Shown: one piece after another, positions 1-12,606 of the stretch
How the letters are laid out: each line of letters opens with the position of its first letter
Position numbering within the stretch: the first letter of the stretch is position 1
DNA from: Lucifuga dentata
Lineage: Eukaryota > Chordata > Actinopteri > Ophidiiformes > Bythitidae
Length of the DNA stretch: 64,000 nt
Reading direction: 5' to 3'
Assembly (NCBI GenBank): GCA_014773175.1
Contig: VXCM01000466.1
Span: 322,588 to 386,587 of the forward strand
Notes under the pieces: generated by a model
What the model saw: only the letters and a program-made list of their open reading frames with translations
What the model was told of the DNA's origin: nothing
Database searches by the model: none
Position numbers and translations under genes: made by a program

Positions 1-1495
1 AGCTCTTTTTAATGTCTATTCACGCACAATTCCGGGTCTAAAGTATGCCAGAGTGGATGGATCTCATTGGAGTCTTCTCCATGAGGAGAGTCCTTCAGCT
101 GCCTCACAGTAGCTCCCTGTTTTCAGCCTCCAGGCCTTAACTGGGACAAGAGGAAACCAAAAACGTTTTAACAGCGACTAAAAGCAATCTGACACTTTAT
201 ATGATTTAAAAGTGATTAAACGTGAAAAAAAAAACAGGTAAAGTTCAAAAGACTAATGCCATTTTGTCACACATACTACTAATGAAGCCTATGTTATATA
301 ATTTGAGTTTATGTGAAAGTGTACAATTATTGTTAAAGGATGTCAGGGGATGGAGAGTGTGACACAGTTATTCTATTTAGATATTTTAAAAAAATTCCTG
401 TAATGACAGACACATTCGAAAAAAATAAGGAAAAAAGAGGGACAGAGAGGTGTGGATATCTGGAATTTTCCTCCTCACTTCTTGGCTAGCTCCTTCTTTC
501 CTTTCTCTGTTCCACCCTCCCTTCCTTCTCGTCCGAATACACTAATATCTAAAAGTGTTGGCTCAGAACTAAAACACTCATGGACTAAACAAAGTGCAGA
601 GTGACTTCGGGGTCTGGGATCTTCAAATAAACCCTGCCTGGGTGTCATGGGGACCAGGAAGTGGAATTAACTGCTATATTAGCTGACCTTCATCTTGTTG
701 TTTGTCCCGACCTGCCTGGCTGGGCCTCGGGCTGGCCCGTAACCACGGTCTCCAGGCCCAACAATGCGGGCATTTCCCCCAGCAAAAACACAGGCCTTGA
801 GGGTTTACTGAGCAAACAAGACCAGCTCTGCCAAATACTGCTCGCTCCCACATTTCACAATCACTTTTTTATCGCCATTTTTTCCCTGCTCTTTGTTCTT
901 ACACATCCACGGAGCTCTGAGAAGTTAACCGACAGTTCTGGGGTGAGCGAGACAGAAATGCAGGAAGACAGCAATGACCTATGTGAAGATTTAGTGTAAG
1001 GGAAGCCATTTACGTTGACGAGGTCCGTGTATAACTTTCAGAATGTCTTACTTTAGTTTCCAGAGTTCCTGTAACACAAATTTTAAGATGTTTTCCCTCG
1101 CAATCTCTGATCTCTAAAGTTTCCCCTTTTATGACACGTTGTTAAATAATTTCTATTTGACTCGCAGTAAGGAAATTCAGATCAATATTCTATAAAAGAT
1201 TCTGAACATGAGCGGCCACATACACATTAAAATTCTGAACGTGATAAATCATATTCAGTGAAAATGTCTGAATACACATTGACTATACAAGTGGAAAGTC
1301 TTGAATTTAATTTCAACAAGGTGTATGTTTGAGAGGTTTGGGTCTGCTTTTGCCATCAGTCAGTATGTTGTTACATGCTACAGAATGTGACATAAAAGCA
1401 GAGGAAAAGTGAAGTGGTCCTGGGTTGCTAGTAAATCAGGCTCCTCGCTTGCTGGATTAATACAGGAAGACATCAAACAGTCAGGAAACTGAACT

Positions 1496-1501
1496 TTGTG
1501 T

Positions 1502-1545
<44 letters not shown>
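1496..1545. repeat. (GT)n microsatellite
   Basis: About 50 bp of GT/TG dinucleotides with one TATG interruption near the left end. Confidence 0.95.
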
Positions 1546-1548
<3 letters not shown>

Positions 1549-2084
1549 CCTGTGGAGGACTATAGGAGAAAATCCCTCTTGCTGCAAGTGTAAGTAAAGG
1601 AGCACTGGGGATTATATCAAATGGTCTCAGAGGAAGACAAACCTGTGTCAACATGAATAAAATGTACAGGTAAAGAATTAAAATGCATGTTTTTTTATAT
1701 ATTTGGAGAGTTAAAGTCAAAAATCCTCCATCAAGGTGTGTTAAATAGTTGCTCAGCGATAGCAAATGTCAGTGCTCAGGATCAAAAACGGAAGCGGGAA
1801 ACAGCACCTCCTGTTAAGATGTCAGGCCTGATGGCGCTTATTGGCCAACAGTGTGTCTGTATGTCCACCTGCATGTGTGTGTGTGTGTTTTTTCACAATG
1901 GGTGGTAGGATTTAATTTCACAGTGGCATCAAAGTGGGCTGGCCATCAAAGATGCGGCATCAACACGGGTTCAAACACGTCTTGCTCACCACAATCATCC
2001 ACAGGGTCACAAGAGGAGGACAGGGGTCAGACAGCCAGGAAGGAAAAATTCAGTTTACAAACACCTGGACATGCAGAGGATGAT

Positions 2085-2138
<54 letters not shown>
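2085..2138. repeat. (CA)n microsatellite
   Basis: About 54 bp of uninterrupted CA dinucleotides. Confidence 0.95.
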
Positions 2139-2140
<2 letters not shown>

Positions 2141-2984
2141 TAAGGAGGTGTTATATGATTTAAAGAAATATTATTCGAATGTTATTGCTAAAGTTAATTC
2201 TCACATGTTGCACTGTGCACAACATTAATGTGCTTTCAACAACAGTACACAAAATTCCTCCAATCCCATCTAAGGAAAAGGACTCGGATCGCTGCTGTGA
2301 CTGATCAGAAGCAAGCAAAGCATCCAGGCTTTGCAGTCATCTCTTCTACAGCCAGGAAAGGAAAACAGCTAAACACTCTTACTCTTGAGTCACACTCGAT
2401 GCTTCTCCAGTCATGTTTGAGATTCCTGAGCGATGCACACAGTTTGTTCCCATCTGGACAACAGCTCCCTTTTCCATGATGAAAGAGAGGACAGAATGTG
2501 GTAAACCTGCATGGGAAATGTATGTCCTTGTCTTCCCAAAACACACCAGGACCACTGAGAAATGATGCAGCAAAGCTTATGTGCAACATTTACCCCACAC
2601 CATCTAATACCTGCATGGCTAACCATGTCTGTAAAGCAACAGGTCCTGGATTTGTTTGGCTTGTCCATGCTCAGACTAATTTAACAGCTAAACCATCCTC
2701 ACGTGGCTGAGAAACGTTGATAAACGGAACACTTCTAATGACACGATCCCCTTATCAGAGCGTGTCGCTGCATCTTAACGCATATGTGAGTCTGCACATC
2801 TCACAGGGGGAGTTGTTAATCTTTCAGCACATTAATAGGCATGTCGCAACACGTGTCATTCTGTCAATTGCCTCGCTTGATGAACTAATTGTCAATAAAT
2901 GGAAAAACACTTTGATCTCATTGGAGGTTCAAAATGGAATAGAACACTTATAGAAAATGAAATGGCAGCTCTACTCCTAAAACT

Positions 2985-3410
2985 TGTCACTACTCCATCC
3001 ACTTCTGCACTCTCTCCTCCCGTACACTAGGGGCACCCGTTCTCTGCCTTCAGCTTCGGCGCCTTCCTTCCCCTGTTCTTCCCCGCACTATTTAAATCCT
3101 GATTCTGCAGTTAGTGTTTGCCAGATTGTACTGTGCTTGTCACTGTCAGTCCCGCTGTTATCGTGTTTCTCTGATCTGTTAGTTTGTGTACCGGACTTGT
3201 TCTGCCTGTTTACGGACTCTGACCTTGCCTATCCCGCCTTGGTTTTTGTTAGCTGGTTTACCTGCTTCTTGTGTATTATCTTCGCCTGTTTTTTTTGGAC
3301 TTCGCTGCTGCCTGTGGATATACCTCCTTGCACAGAATAAACAGTTAGTTTCTTGTCATCTTACCCGTGAGTCGGTCTCTGCTTCTGGGTTCTCACCTTC
3401 CGGCCTGATA
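2985..3410 (+). mobile_element. Solo LTR, Gypsy-like, with 5-bp target duplication
   Basis: The 426-bp unit begins TGTCAC and ends CCTGATA, a slightly decayed form of the TG...CA ends of LTRs. It is flanked by the perfect direct repeat AAACT (2980-2984 and 3411-3415), the 5-bp duplication usual for Gypsy-type retrotransposons. Inside are a TATA-like TATTTAAAT at 3089-3097 and a polyadenylation signal AATAAA at 3336-3341, in the order expected of U3-R-U5. No internal gag-pol sequence lies beside it, so it looks like a solo LTR left by LTR-LTR recombination. The Gypsy assignment rests on general resemblance of the 3' part to fish Gypsy LTRs. Confidence 0.8.
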
Positions 3411-3473
3411 AAACTAAACTATTACTCGAAAGTATCGCCTGTCAACAGTTTACTGACATTCATCAAACATGTA

Positions 3474-4103
3474 TTTAAAGGATAATACCGACAATTTTGC
3501 ATGTTTGAGCCCAATATATAAAACCCACATACACGCTACATTACTAACACCCATTACCCAAAATATACTACTTTAATGGTAAATTCTACAATTTTTTTCA
3601 TACTGTCCAGACAACCATTGGTTTTATTTTATTCCAATATGTTAATAAAATCAACATGTAAAGACTTGAAACATGCTTGAGATATATAATACATCACAGC
3701 ACACACTAAGTCTATTAAGTTTTTTTGTCTAAGTTTTTTTTAGTTTTTTAAGTTCTTTTTAAGTTTTTTTCTATTAAGTTTATTTGTCTTATTTAACCAG
3801 TCCAACATGGAACTACAAGGAAGACAATGTATGTCTCTACCAGGGAATATAGTCCCAGGAGCAGACGGCTTTTACCGAGAAATAAAAAAAATGACCATGC
3901 CTTCTACATTTGGACATATGTGTTAGCAGGTCAAACACTGAACTTTAAAGTGAATGTATCACTTGAACATTATATTTTGAAAGACTGGGGATTTAGCAAC
4001 GGGAAAAGTAAAATAAGGTTTTATGTTTTATGTTTTATGTAACGTGTATTTGAGTAGCATTTACTGGGTTTCAACATGCAAAATCACCAGTACGGTCCTT
4101 TAA
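3474..4103. mobile_element. ~630-bp inverted-repeat MITE (family A), copy 1
   Basis: The left end reads TTTAAAGGATAATACCG and continues with TTTTGCATGTTTGAGCCCAA. The right end is the near reverse complement, ending CAGTACGGTCCTTTAA. The two ends pair over roughly 90-100 bp. The interior carries the family marker GGGAATATAGTCCCAGGAG at about 3842. No transposase is present, so it is a non-autonomous DNA element. Confidence 0.85.
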
Positions 4104-4770
4104 CTCAATTTAACTTGACATACTGTAATTTGGTTCACATTGCAAACGATGGATCAGGAATGAGCAAGATTTTATTTCTGATCTTGTTTTCATTCTGTGA
4201 GTCATTCTCACCTCAGCCTTTGTTATTAAGCAATAATTCCTGAGGGCCTCACTGACCTCTTTCTTCGTGTTTGTTTTTCCTGCGCTGGGTGCCTCGAACG
4301 AACAGCCAAACCTCTCTCAGACACAGAAATCACTACGACTCACTCTCTGTTACTCTGAGACACCTCCAGACAATCGCTCTCCAGGGTTTACTAAGGATGT
4401 GTGTGTGACACATCTCTGCTTTGATCCAGACAGAACTCTCGGATGTCATACACAAACTAGGAAAGGGTGGCGTCACATTATCTGCTTTCTCTGGACTCTG
4501 CCAGTCTTCCGCTTTGGACTGGAGGGATAGCACGGGAATTGGTGACACATTCCACTTCAAAACATTTCGGTTTCACACAGACTTTTCTCACAACATCACC
4601 GCTTAAGACTGCAGATGGTGTATCAGGATGAGATAGCCTCAAAGGAAGAAAGAACCCAAGCCTTTACTCATTATTCATCTTTTATAGTGTCTAACAGTTG
4701 ACAACATCAACTCTAATAGAGTTATGATGTTGCTTTTTTTTTGGTTGAGATCTACAGACTGGCTGTTAAC

Positions 4771-5080
4771 TTTTAAAGGCAAGTTTGCATGTTTAAGCCC
4801 AATACATACAACCAGCATACATTTTAAGTTACTGACAACCAATTTCCCAACAGAAAACCATATTTTTAGTTTTCCTGTTATTTTTCCAAATCTCGTAGTC
4901 TTTCAAAATCAAACATTCAGGTGATACACCCATGTTAAAATTCAATATTTTGCCTTCTAACACTTATGCATGACTGCAGATGACACAGTCATTTCAATTT
5001 CTCAGTAAAATCTGTCTTGTCTTCCGTGTGGCTCCGTCTTGTATTTATCAGGCTCAAACATGCACTATTGCCCGTATTTT
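4771..5080. mobile_element. Family A MITE, copy 2, internally deleted
   Basis: The left end TTTTAAAGGCAAGTTTGCATG and the right end GGCTCAAACATGCACTATTGC match the family termini, but about half of the interior is missing. Confidence 0.75.
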
Positions 5081-5780
5081 CATTTAATTTTCAAAAGCTT
5101 CAATATTTTAACAGAAAAATTCTAACAAATGAGAATGTAAATGTTGCTAGCTGAGACTGCTGAACTGTAGCTCTCAGGTCAAAAATGATGTCCAGACCTG
5201 ACGTCTACAGGAACAATCCCTCAGATGGAACAGGGCAAGATTACCGGTGTGACAGCTGAAACACATTGAAAGATGGTAATCATTAACGGCTTTGAATAAG
5301 ACGTCAGAATGGCGAGGTCAAGCCTGCACCAATAACATGAACAACCACAGGCACCGCAGTCCATGCGTGACTTTTACTGCGGTGGGCAGATCATATGGAA
5401 TAGATAGATGTGAGCCCTCATTCCCATTTATTAGACTATTTCACCTTGCGTGCTGCAACAACGATAGGCAGAGTGGAAACCAAACAGTCTTCATGTAGAC
5501 TCAACAAACTGAAGGTGTCTCTGCAAGTGTGAAAATATGTGTGTAAGGGAGCGACACACACAGAGAGAGAAGGAGAGCATTCCTGCCTGTACAATACCAA
5601 ATGCGCATCTGTGTACACTGATACAATGTCCAGTATGCGTGTGAAGCTTGACTGGGTTCCCCTCTCTTCTCTCCAGGGGAGATGTTGTGAAAAACTGGAC
5701 GGACGTCTCTCGGTCCAGCATCTGGCTCTTAGAAGTGTCTATGAACACATGGGTCCATTAGTTCCACCTCCGGGTGGACT

Positions 5781-5911
5781 CCCGCCTGATTCATGCTGAT
5801 GTGATCTGGGCCAGCCTTCCTTGGGGAGCCATAACCACCCAGGCANCCCGCCTGATTCATGCTGATGTGATCTGGGCCAGCCTTCCTTGGGGAGCCATAA
5901 CCACCCAGGCA
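5781..5911. repeat. 65-bp exact direct duplication around a single N
   Basis: Positions 5781-5845 and 5847-5911 are identical and are separated by one N at 5846. This looks like two contig ends that share an overlap but were not merged, not a biological tandem repeat. The true locus probably has one copy. Confidence 0.85.
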
Positions 5912-6260
5912 CCAGAACAAATAGCTCGGCGCTTACGCATACTTCTTTATGGCAGGTGATTCCTTGCCCTCTTTCCAGAGCACGCTGAAACTTCAAAGTC
6001 TCTCACTCAGACCATCGCTTTCACCCTTTGTTCCTTTGCCTCTGAGCTGCCATGTACTGGGTTCTAAATCAAAGCGAGAAATATACCAGGTGAGGTCACT
6101 AAGATGGGTGGCAAGGTGTGCTTTGAAGCTGAAGGAGGTCTTGAGCAATGAAACTGTATTGATAAATAGGGAAGAATGCTCAAGAAATCAAATGTTAAAT
6201 AAAGAAATTTGTCTCACAAGTTCAAGGTTGATTAGTTGAAAGTGTGTTTTCTTTTTCCAG

Positions 6261-6848
6261 TTTTAAAGGACCATACCGACAATCATCATGTTTATGCAAT
6301 ATATACAACCTGCATATGTTACATTACTGCCAACCAATTTCTAAAACATAAAACCATGTTTTAGTTTTCCTGTTATTTTTTTCAAATCTTTCTGAAATCT
6401 TTCAAAATCAAATGTTCAGGTGATACACCCACTTTAAAATTCAATGTTTCACCTTCTCACACATACACACGATTGTAGAAGGTACAGCTGTTTTAATTTC
6501 TTGGCAAAAGCATCTTCTTCTGACACTTTATTAAAACTCATCTTGTCTTCTGTGTAGCTCCAGGTTGGATTGGTTAAATAAAGTTTTTTCAACAAGACAC
6601 CTAAAAGTCATCATGTTCGCTGTGATATATTACATATCTCTAGCATATTTCAACTCTCTACAAGTTGATTTTAAAAGCGTACAGGAATGAAATGAAACTA
6701 ATGGCAGTCTGGAAGGTAGGGAAAACATTCTAAAATTTACCGCTAAAGTAGTACATTTTGGGAAATGGTTGTCATAACGTAGTGTTTATGTGGATTGTAC
6801 TGTATATATTGGGCTCAAAGATGCACATTTGGCGGTATGGTGCTTTAA
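6261..6848. mobile_element. Family A MITE, copy 3
   Basis: The left end TTTTAAAGGACCATACCG and the right end GGCGGTATGGTGCTTTAA form the family inverted repeat. This copy is inverted relative to copy 1 if judged by its interior. Confidence 0.8.
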
Positions 6849-7399
6849 GTTTGTTTGATTGAGCTCAAAGTCTGTGTTTAAATCACTCATGTTGACTGTC
6901 CTTTCAAGTGCTGAAAGACAGGACAGTAGGAGGCAGAGGAGAGGAAATGGATGGCAGAGGGAGAGATGCGTGAGGCAGCGGAGGTTATCCACCAGCTGAG
7001 GAAACACACTGCAGCTGGCAGGGCCAAGTTTTGGTGGTGAAAATCGGTTCTGGGGCCAGTGAAAATGTTTGTGTAGAAAAGAGTTCATAACATCCACACA
7101 GGATATAAGAAGACATTTCCTTCATTAACAGGAAATCTACATCCTCTTACACACATCACAGGACAAATTCTTCCTGACACTGTGGCTATGATTCAGCTGT
7201 AAATGTGATGGACTTCCACCATAGGGATTAAAATTCACAATGCCAGACTTTGCTGTTACAATCTTTACACACTGCAATGCATCGATTAAACAACCATACC
7301 ATTGTTTAGCCTTTAGCCTCTGTTGTTGTCTGTGCCGCAATTAAGGCAAAAATGTGCTGCAAATTATATGAAAAGAAATGTAAAATATACCGCACCAGT

Positions 7400-8520
7400 A
7401 ATAATAAAAATTTATTTATATACCACTTTTCACAGACTGTAAAGTGCTTTACATGAAGATAAAACAGAATGAAGAATAAGAGCAGTTAAACATAATACCT
7501 TAAAATTATGCAATAAAAATAGTAATTATAAAATAATAAAACAAAGCAAGAAAAAAATAAAGCAGGATGAAACAATAAAATCAAAAACACATCATCCAAA
7601 AGCCTGCTTAAATAAGTGAGTCTTAAGATGCGTTTTAAAAATGCCAAGTGCTTCTGCTGATCTTAACTCCAGCAGTAGAGTGTTCCACAGTCGAGGTGCC
7701 AAAGCCTGAAAGGCTCAGTCTCCTCGGGTTTAAAATATGTGGGAGGCACCGTCAGCAATTTCTGACCTGATGATCTGAGGGACAAGTTGGGGATGTACGG
7801 TACGATCAGTTCTCAGATGTATTTTGGTGCTTGATTGTGTAAAGCTCTAAAAATGTAGTTCAGTATTTTAAAATTAATTCTACAATGTACAGGAAGCCAG
7901 TGGAGTGAGAATAGAATCGGTGTCATATGACAACATTTCCTGGAATTAGTTAAAAGTTGTGCAGCGGCATTTTGAACAGTTTGGAGTGTATTTAAAAGTG
8001 ATTTATTTAAGCAAGTAAAAAGAGAGTTAAAATAATCTGATCTAGAAGAGATAAAAGCATGAATAATCATTTCCATATTGGCTGTATTTCTAAGATGGAA
8101 GAAACAAGAGTGGGTCATTTGTTTTATATGATTATCTAAGGACAAAGCTTTGTCAAAAATAACACCCAAGTTTCGGAGGCTAGATTGGACAGTGGTGTCT
8201 AGGTTCCAATACACTTCCTAATCCTGGAGATGTTACAATCATGGGCAAGTATGAGTGTTTCTGTTTTTTCAGCATTTAATTGTAGGAAGTTATCTGTCAT
8301 CCAGAACTTAATGGTGTTCAGACAGTCATTTAAAGCATCTAACTTATGTAATTCATTTGGTTTAAATGAACAGTAAAGCTGGATGTCATCTGCGTAAATG
8401 TGATAGGAAACATACCCATAACTACTTATTATGATCTAAAGGAGGAAGATATAGTGAACATAAAATAGGGCTTAGTACAGAGCCTTGAGGGACAGTAGCA
8501 TGTTCTGGAAAATGGTTTGT
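7400..8520 (-). mobile_element. 5'-truncated LINE, L2-like, reverse transcriptase remnant
   Basis: Read on the minus strand, the segment encodes pieces of a LINE reverse transcriptase: a PQGSVLSPIL motif near 8485, the catalytic YADD box (within IYADDIQLY) near 8380, and the C-terminal region with LGVIFDKALSLDNHI, LQTVQNAAAQLL and HWLPV (7813-8214). The 3' tail near 7400-7450 has the AGCACTTTACAG...TATAAATAAA type of end seen in L2 elements. In-frame stops and frame breaks make it non-functional, and the 5' part is missing. The L2 label is by motif style. Confidence 0.8.
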
Positions 8521-8550
8521 AGTAAAATGCGAATTGTGCAAATGCAACTG

Positions 8551-8586
8551 GCTCAACTGTGCAAACTCACCGGTATGCTCCTTTAA
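8551..8586. mobile_element. Family A MITE terminal fragment, copy 4
   Basis: Only about 36 bp of one terminus remains (GGCTCAACTGTGCAAACTC, then CCGGTATGCTCCTTTAA), directly beside the LINE remnant. The LINE may have inserted into or replaced the rest of the copy. Confidence 0.55.
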
Positions 8587-9604
8587 TATGCATGTAAACA
8601 TACTGACTTCCTGCCCTACATGCAACAACATTGTGGTTCCAGTTTCACCGCAGCGATCACTGAGTCAGCTTTATTTTTTGTCAAAGGTATGTTATCATTA
8701 TGTGGTAATGCAGCTCATAACAGGGACTGTTTTGAAAACATTTTCTTTAATTGGCGCAATTAGAGGCTTGTGGGAAGTTCTGACAGCAAAGTTTTGAGAG
8801 CCGGCTGCCAAAATGCACTGAATTACCAAGCAATGGTGTTATAAATTCTACATCTGAAGACAATAAGCAAACATGGATGTGGTGAAAGGGATAACATGAT
8901 GACATTTTGATAGTTTCTTGCATTTCAAAGTTAGCTCGGAGCCAACGCTAATGTCATGGATGCTGGAATTCCCATAAGCACTTTAATGCTCCAGATAGGA
9001 AGAACGATTATTCACAATTGAATTATGACACATTATTAAACAAGTTCTACAAAAAAATAAGGGAAATTAATGGTTCACTATGAGGGATTATCTGTGCAAA
9101 GGACGGTTCAAGTGTGTGCAAGGTGATTTGTGCTGAAATAGGCAGAAACATGGAAGGAAATAAATCTAAAAACAGGATAATCTGTAGAAAATGGTCATCA
9201 ATAATGTACACGTTTGTAATAAATGAGCTAAAACACATAAAATTGTTCCTGCCAAACATACTGTGAAGAGAATGGCTGCCTCAAACCACAGACAAACCAG
9301 TGTTTCCCTGCGTGCTGCTTTTATAATACATTTACATTATTCCAAGTACCATAAAAGAAATTTTGACATCTTTATATAACTGTTACAATTTATTTATTTA
9401 TTTATTTTTTTACATAAAAACATGCCAGTTGCCAAGATTAGATGACGTGGATGATTGGATTCAATATATATTTCACGATGAGCTGGAGCCTATCCAAGCG
9501 GTCACTGGGAGAGGGAGGGTACATCCTGATCAGGTCACAAAAATCCCTTTCACCTCACTTCATATCTGACTGCTTTTTTGTTTTGTTTTTTTTCAAATTC
9601 CTTA
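8587..9604. other. No feature recognised
   Basis: AT-rich unique sequence with no supported exon on either strand; a short (TTTA)n tract lies near 9390-9410. Confidence 0.5.
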
Positions 9605-10099
9605 CCGTATATACTCGAGCACAAGCTGAGTTTTTATTACCAAATTTCACAAAGCAAATCGGGGGTTGGCTTATACATTAGAAATTCAAATTTGAACAAG
9701 ATTTCCAGGGATGGAAATACTACCCATTACCACTACCCATGGAAAATAATTTAAATCATACCTTAGAATGAGATATTTCCTGACAAAACATCTTATCCAG
9801 CACATTTTATGGTGGCCATTTGTGGCAGGCAGTAAGCTCTGTTGTGATTGGTCAGTTAAGGTAATCGGCTGCTGAAATAAATATCATGTTTACTGATACC
9901 GGTACATGGATTATTTTCAGAAAATCACAGGAATACTATGACAATACCCAAAAAAACAGGTAATTTGCTAAACAAATAAATTGATGGACCAACATCAGGG
10001 TTCGGCTTATATACGGGCTTCTTTAAAAATCTAAATTTGCAGGTCAAAATCAGGGGGTCGGCTTATACTTGAGATCAGCTTATACTCAAGTATATACGG
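9605..10099. mobile_element. MITE with CCGTATATAC termini (family C), copy 1
   Basis: The element starts CCGTATATACTCGAG and ends CTCAAGTATATACGG, an inverted repeat of about 15 bp bounded by TA on both sides (9603-9604 and 10100-10101). Near both ends sit GGCTTATA motifs (GTCGGCTTATAC on the right). A second copy lies at 17038-17743. No transposase is visible. Confidence 0.75.
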
Positions 10100-10143
10100 T
10101 AATTACCTCTTAGGAATATCTGATCCCTGTTGTAGGCCTAGAC

Positions 10144-10341
10144 CATGGTTCTAAATCCTGTCCTGGAAGACCACATTTCCATATCTCCCTACTCAAGCCA
10201 CACCTGATGAGCAAAATCAGGTGTGTTCATCCAAACAAGGTCTCAGAAGCAGCAGTTCTTGATCATCAGATGTGGGTAAATCAGGGAGAAATGTAAAATA
10301 CGCAGTGCTGGGGTCTCTGAGAAACAGATTGAGAACCCCTG
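10144..10341. mobile_element. Small hAT-type MITE with 8-bp target duplication
   Basis: A 198-bp unit begins CATGGTTCTAAATCCTG and ends with the inverted complement GATTGAGAACCCCTG. It is flanked by a perfect 8-bp direct repeat GCCTAGAC (10136-10143 and 10342-10349). An 8-bp duplication with CA(G)GGTTCT-type ends is characteristic of hAT elements. Confidence 0.8.
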
Positions 10342-10349
10342 GCCTAGAC

Positions 10350-12606
10350 TGCTAATCTTTCATTTCTTTAACAGCACCATCTTAACATCCCTGATCCCTC
10401 GCTAGAACTTGCCATGAGCTGCCATCATGCCAGAGGAGGCAAGAAGAGGCATATAATTACATCTGTCAGGCCAGTATATTTGTCAGGATTAGGCCACGAG
10501 TCAATATTATCTTGAGGCAACGGCCAAAGTGAAGAGGCATTACTGCTGATGGAATTAAAGAGACATGCTACAGAGAAGCATAAAGTTTCTATGTGCTGTG
10601 TTTTCTTTCTTTAGATCGACTTCAAGCCTCATAGGCCAGAACAGGACACCAAACAAGGGAAAATGTGTCTCAGGGTAGAAGCCACGAGAGATTCAGGTTT
10701 GTGTTGAACCTTCACATACAATAGAGGTGAAACAAACAGAAACTATGGACCTGGAGATGACATCACCAGCCAAAGTTCTGTTGCCAGACTCTCAGTGTCA
10801 GGAAGATCTTTTTTCCCAAAGCTTGGCGAGGAAAACATGCACTCCAATTCCCTTTTATTGCTATTTAACTCTTTGCCAAAGTTTGTCGAAAGCACATAGT
10901 TTCACAAGATGAATGTGGAACTGAAAAAAACCCCACAACAGCTCAGCTTCCACAGTCACCCAGGCCTTGTGTCGTGTCTGCACGCTCCGAGTTCTCCTGA
11001 TCTCAAACTCTTTGTGTTGATTCTTCCCACCTATAAATGTTTCCTGCAGGGATGTGCCCTCTGCTTGAATGTTGTATCTTATTAATCAGCCAGAGAGATA
11101 CAGCAGCATCACGCTGATAGCTTGAGCGGTCCAACCCACAGCCAAACAGCACTCAGCCACCCCACACTTTTCTAAATATGTACACAAGTGCATAGGAGAG
11201 GGCCAGTGAGCCCAGAGGAGATTGTGCTGGTGCTTACCGCTACACCCCTGGATCATAAATCCACCGTCGGACAGGCGGGCTGAGCCGGAACGTTTAGACA
11301 CCGTGGGCCAGGTGATTTATGGAGCGATGTAACCTCTAGAGTTTAAAAATAACAAGAGCAAATCTCGCCTGGGATGGAATACTGCACAGCATCGACACTG
11401 TAAAACCACTTTAAAGACATTTCATCCACTCAACAGGAGAGTGTTAGATAGAAAAATCAAATGAGTTATGCGATATGGAGAGGCATATGTTATAAAAGAC
11501 CCCCAGCCCTTGCATTTTAGCGAAATGCTGAAATGGAGACCGTGTGGTATAAGAAGCTTGTAGTCTCTTTTAAAGGCAGAAAAAGACAGATGCCTTTAAT
11601 GGAAATATTATTGCAGCACACTGTTAACAGCGTCTGTCCTCAGTGGTCAGGCTCCAACCATTTCCTACTGACTATTTTATACATGCTGTTTAGATCTCCC
11701 ACCAACATCGTTCATTCCTTACCAGAACCTCCTCCAACGACCTCCTCCAGCTCCCAGCTCTCCACTATGAGACCAACACCTGCAGAACAGAGGGAGTAAC
11801 TCACACTGTGGCAGATCCCATGTCAGGCCGTTCAGGCTGAAGGCCTTTCCTGCACGTTGAGGATTTACTCTGATGGTAGAACCTGCCACTTCCTCACCGG
11901 GCCTCATGTTTAATGGAGTGCAAAATTCCCTTTAATATTTCTACAGGTGTCAGGGACGAGGAAACTGTACAGCATGGAGGTCTTTTTTTTAATGGAAAGC
12001 CTCATAAATTTTTCTTTAAAAGCTACTGTTAAGACACTAGGACATGAGATATACAAAATAGGACTGTAAAATTCTAAGAGCTTTGTTATTTGAATGAAAA
12101 TTGTGAACATTATGCTATTATTATGGGGGGGGGGNTGGGGGGGGGGAGTGCTATGGGGTTGACTCAGATGCAGGCACAGACAGGTACATGTAGATAGCAT
12201 AATTGGGAAGGTTGACAAAAATACAGAGCTGGCAGATGCAGATGAATAAAATCAACTTACAGTTTATGGTGACAGTCAAGCAGAAAAAAAAAAAAAAAAN
12301 AAAAAAAAAAAAAAAGTCAAACAATCCGGTAAGGGATGAGGCAGATAATCACAAACTGGGGAGCAGTCTGAGGTTAAAATCCATCAACTGAGATACAGAG
12401 AAGGGGTAAATGGCTAACAGATCCAAATGCTACAGCAGGTAATCATAGGACTGGAACAGGCTCAGGTCAGGATTCTAGACTAATAGGCAGGATCACAGAC
12501 AAATGGATAATGGGTAACAGGAAAAATGGCTAGACACTCAAGCATAAAGCAAACAATACGATCTGGCAAAGAGCATTAGGAGAAGAATTTAGATTTTTTT
12601 TTTTTT
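10350..12606. other. No gene recognised; low-complexity runs and two gaps
   Basis: No supported exon. Contains a G-run with a gap at 12135 and a poly-A run with a gap at 12300. Confidence 0.5.

Larger units (their letters stand above)
1..2979. other. Gene-free flank with two dinucleotide repeats
   Basis: I see no exon with convincing splice sites or recognisable protein similarity on either strand. Open stretches here are short, start at arbitrary codons and have no family resemblance. The content is AT-rich unique sequence plus the (GT)n and (CA)n tracts listed separately. It may be upstream or intronic sequence of gramd1b. Confidence 0.6.

Noticed and set aside
661..999. 112-codon open stretch on + strand
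   Set aside because: It begins with a non-ATG codon, shows no recognisable domain and has no clear splice or Kozak context. A chance open frame or conserved non-coding DNA is more likely.
1378..1605. Poly-His-Thr peptides from CA/GT repeats here and at many other sites
   Set aside because: Translated dinucleotide repeats give HTHT or CVCV strings and are not proteins.
2984..3340. 118-codon Ser/Leu/Cys-rich open stretch
   Set aside because: It lies wholly inside the solo LTR, and LTRs do not encode proteins of this kind.
3827..4042. Recurrent short open frames starting MYVS(T/A)REYSP, also near 15167
   Set aside because: They come from the interior of the family A MITE and are open by shared descent, not because they are coding.
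7813..8214. 133-codon minus-strand protein-like stretch
   Set aside because: It is not a host gene; it is the C-terminal part of a broken LINE reverse transcriptase.
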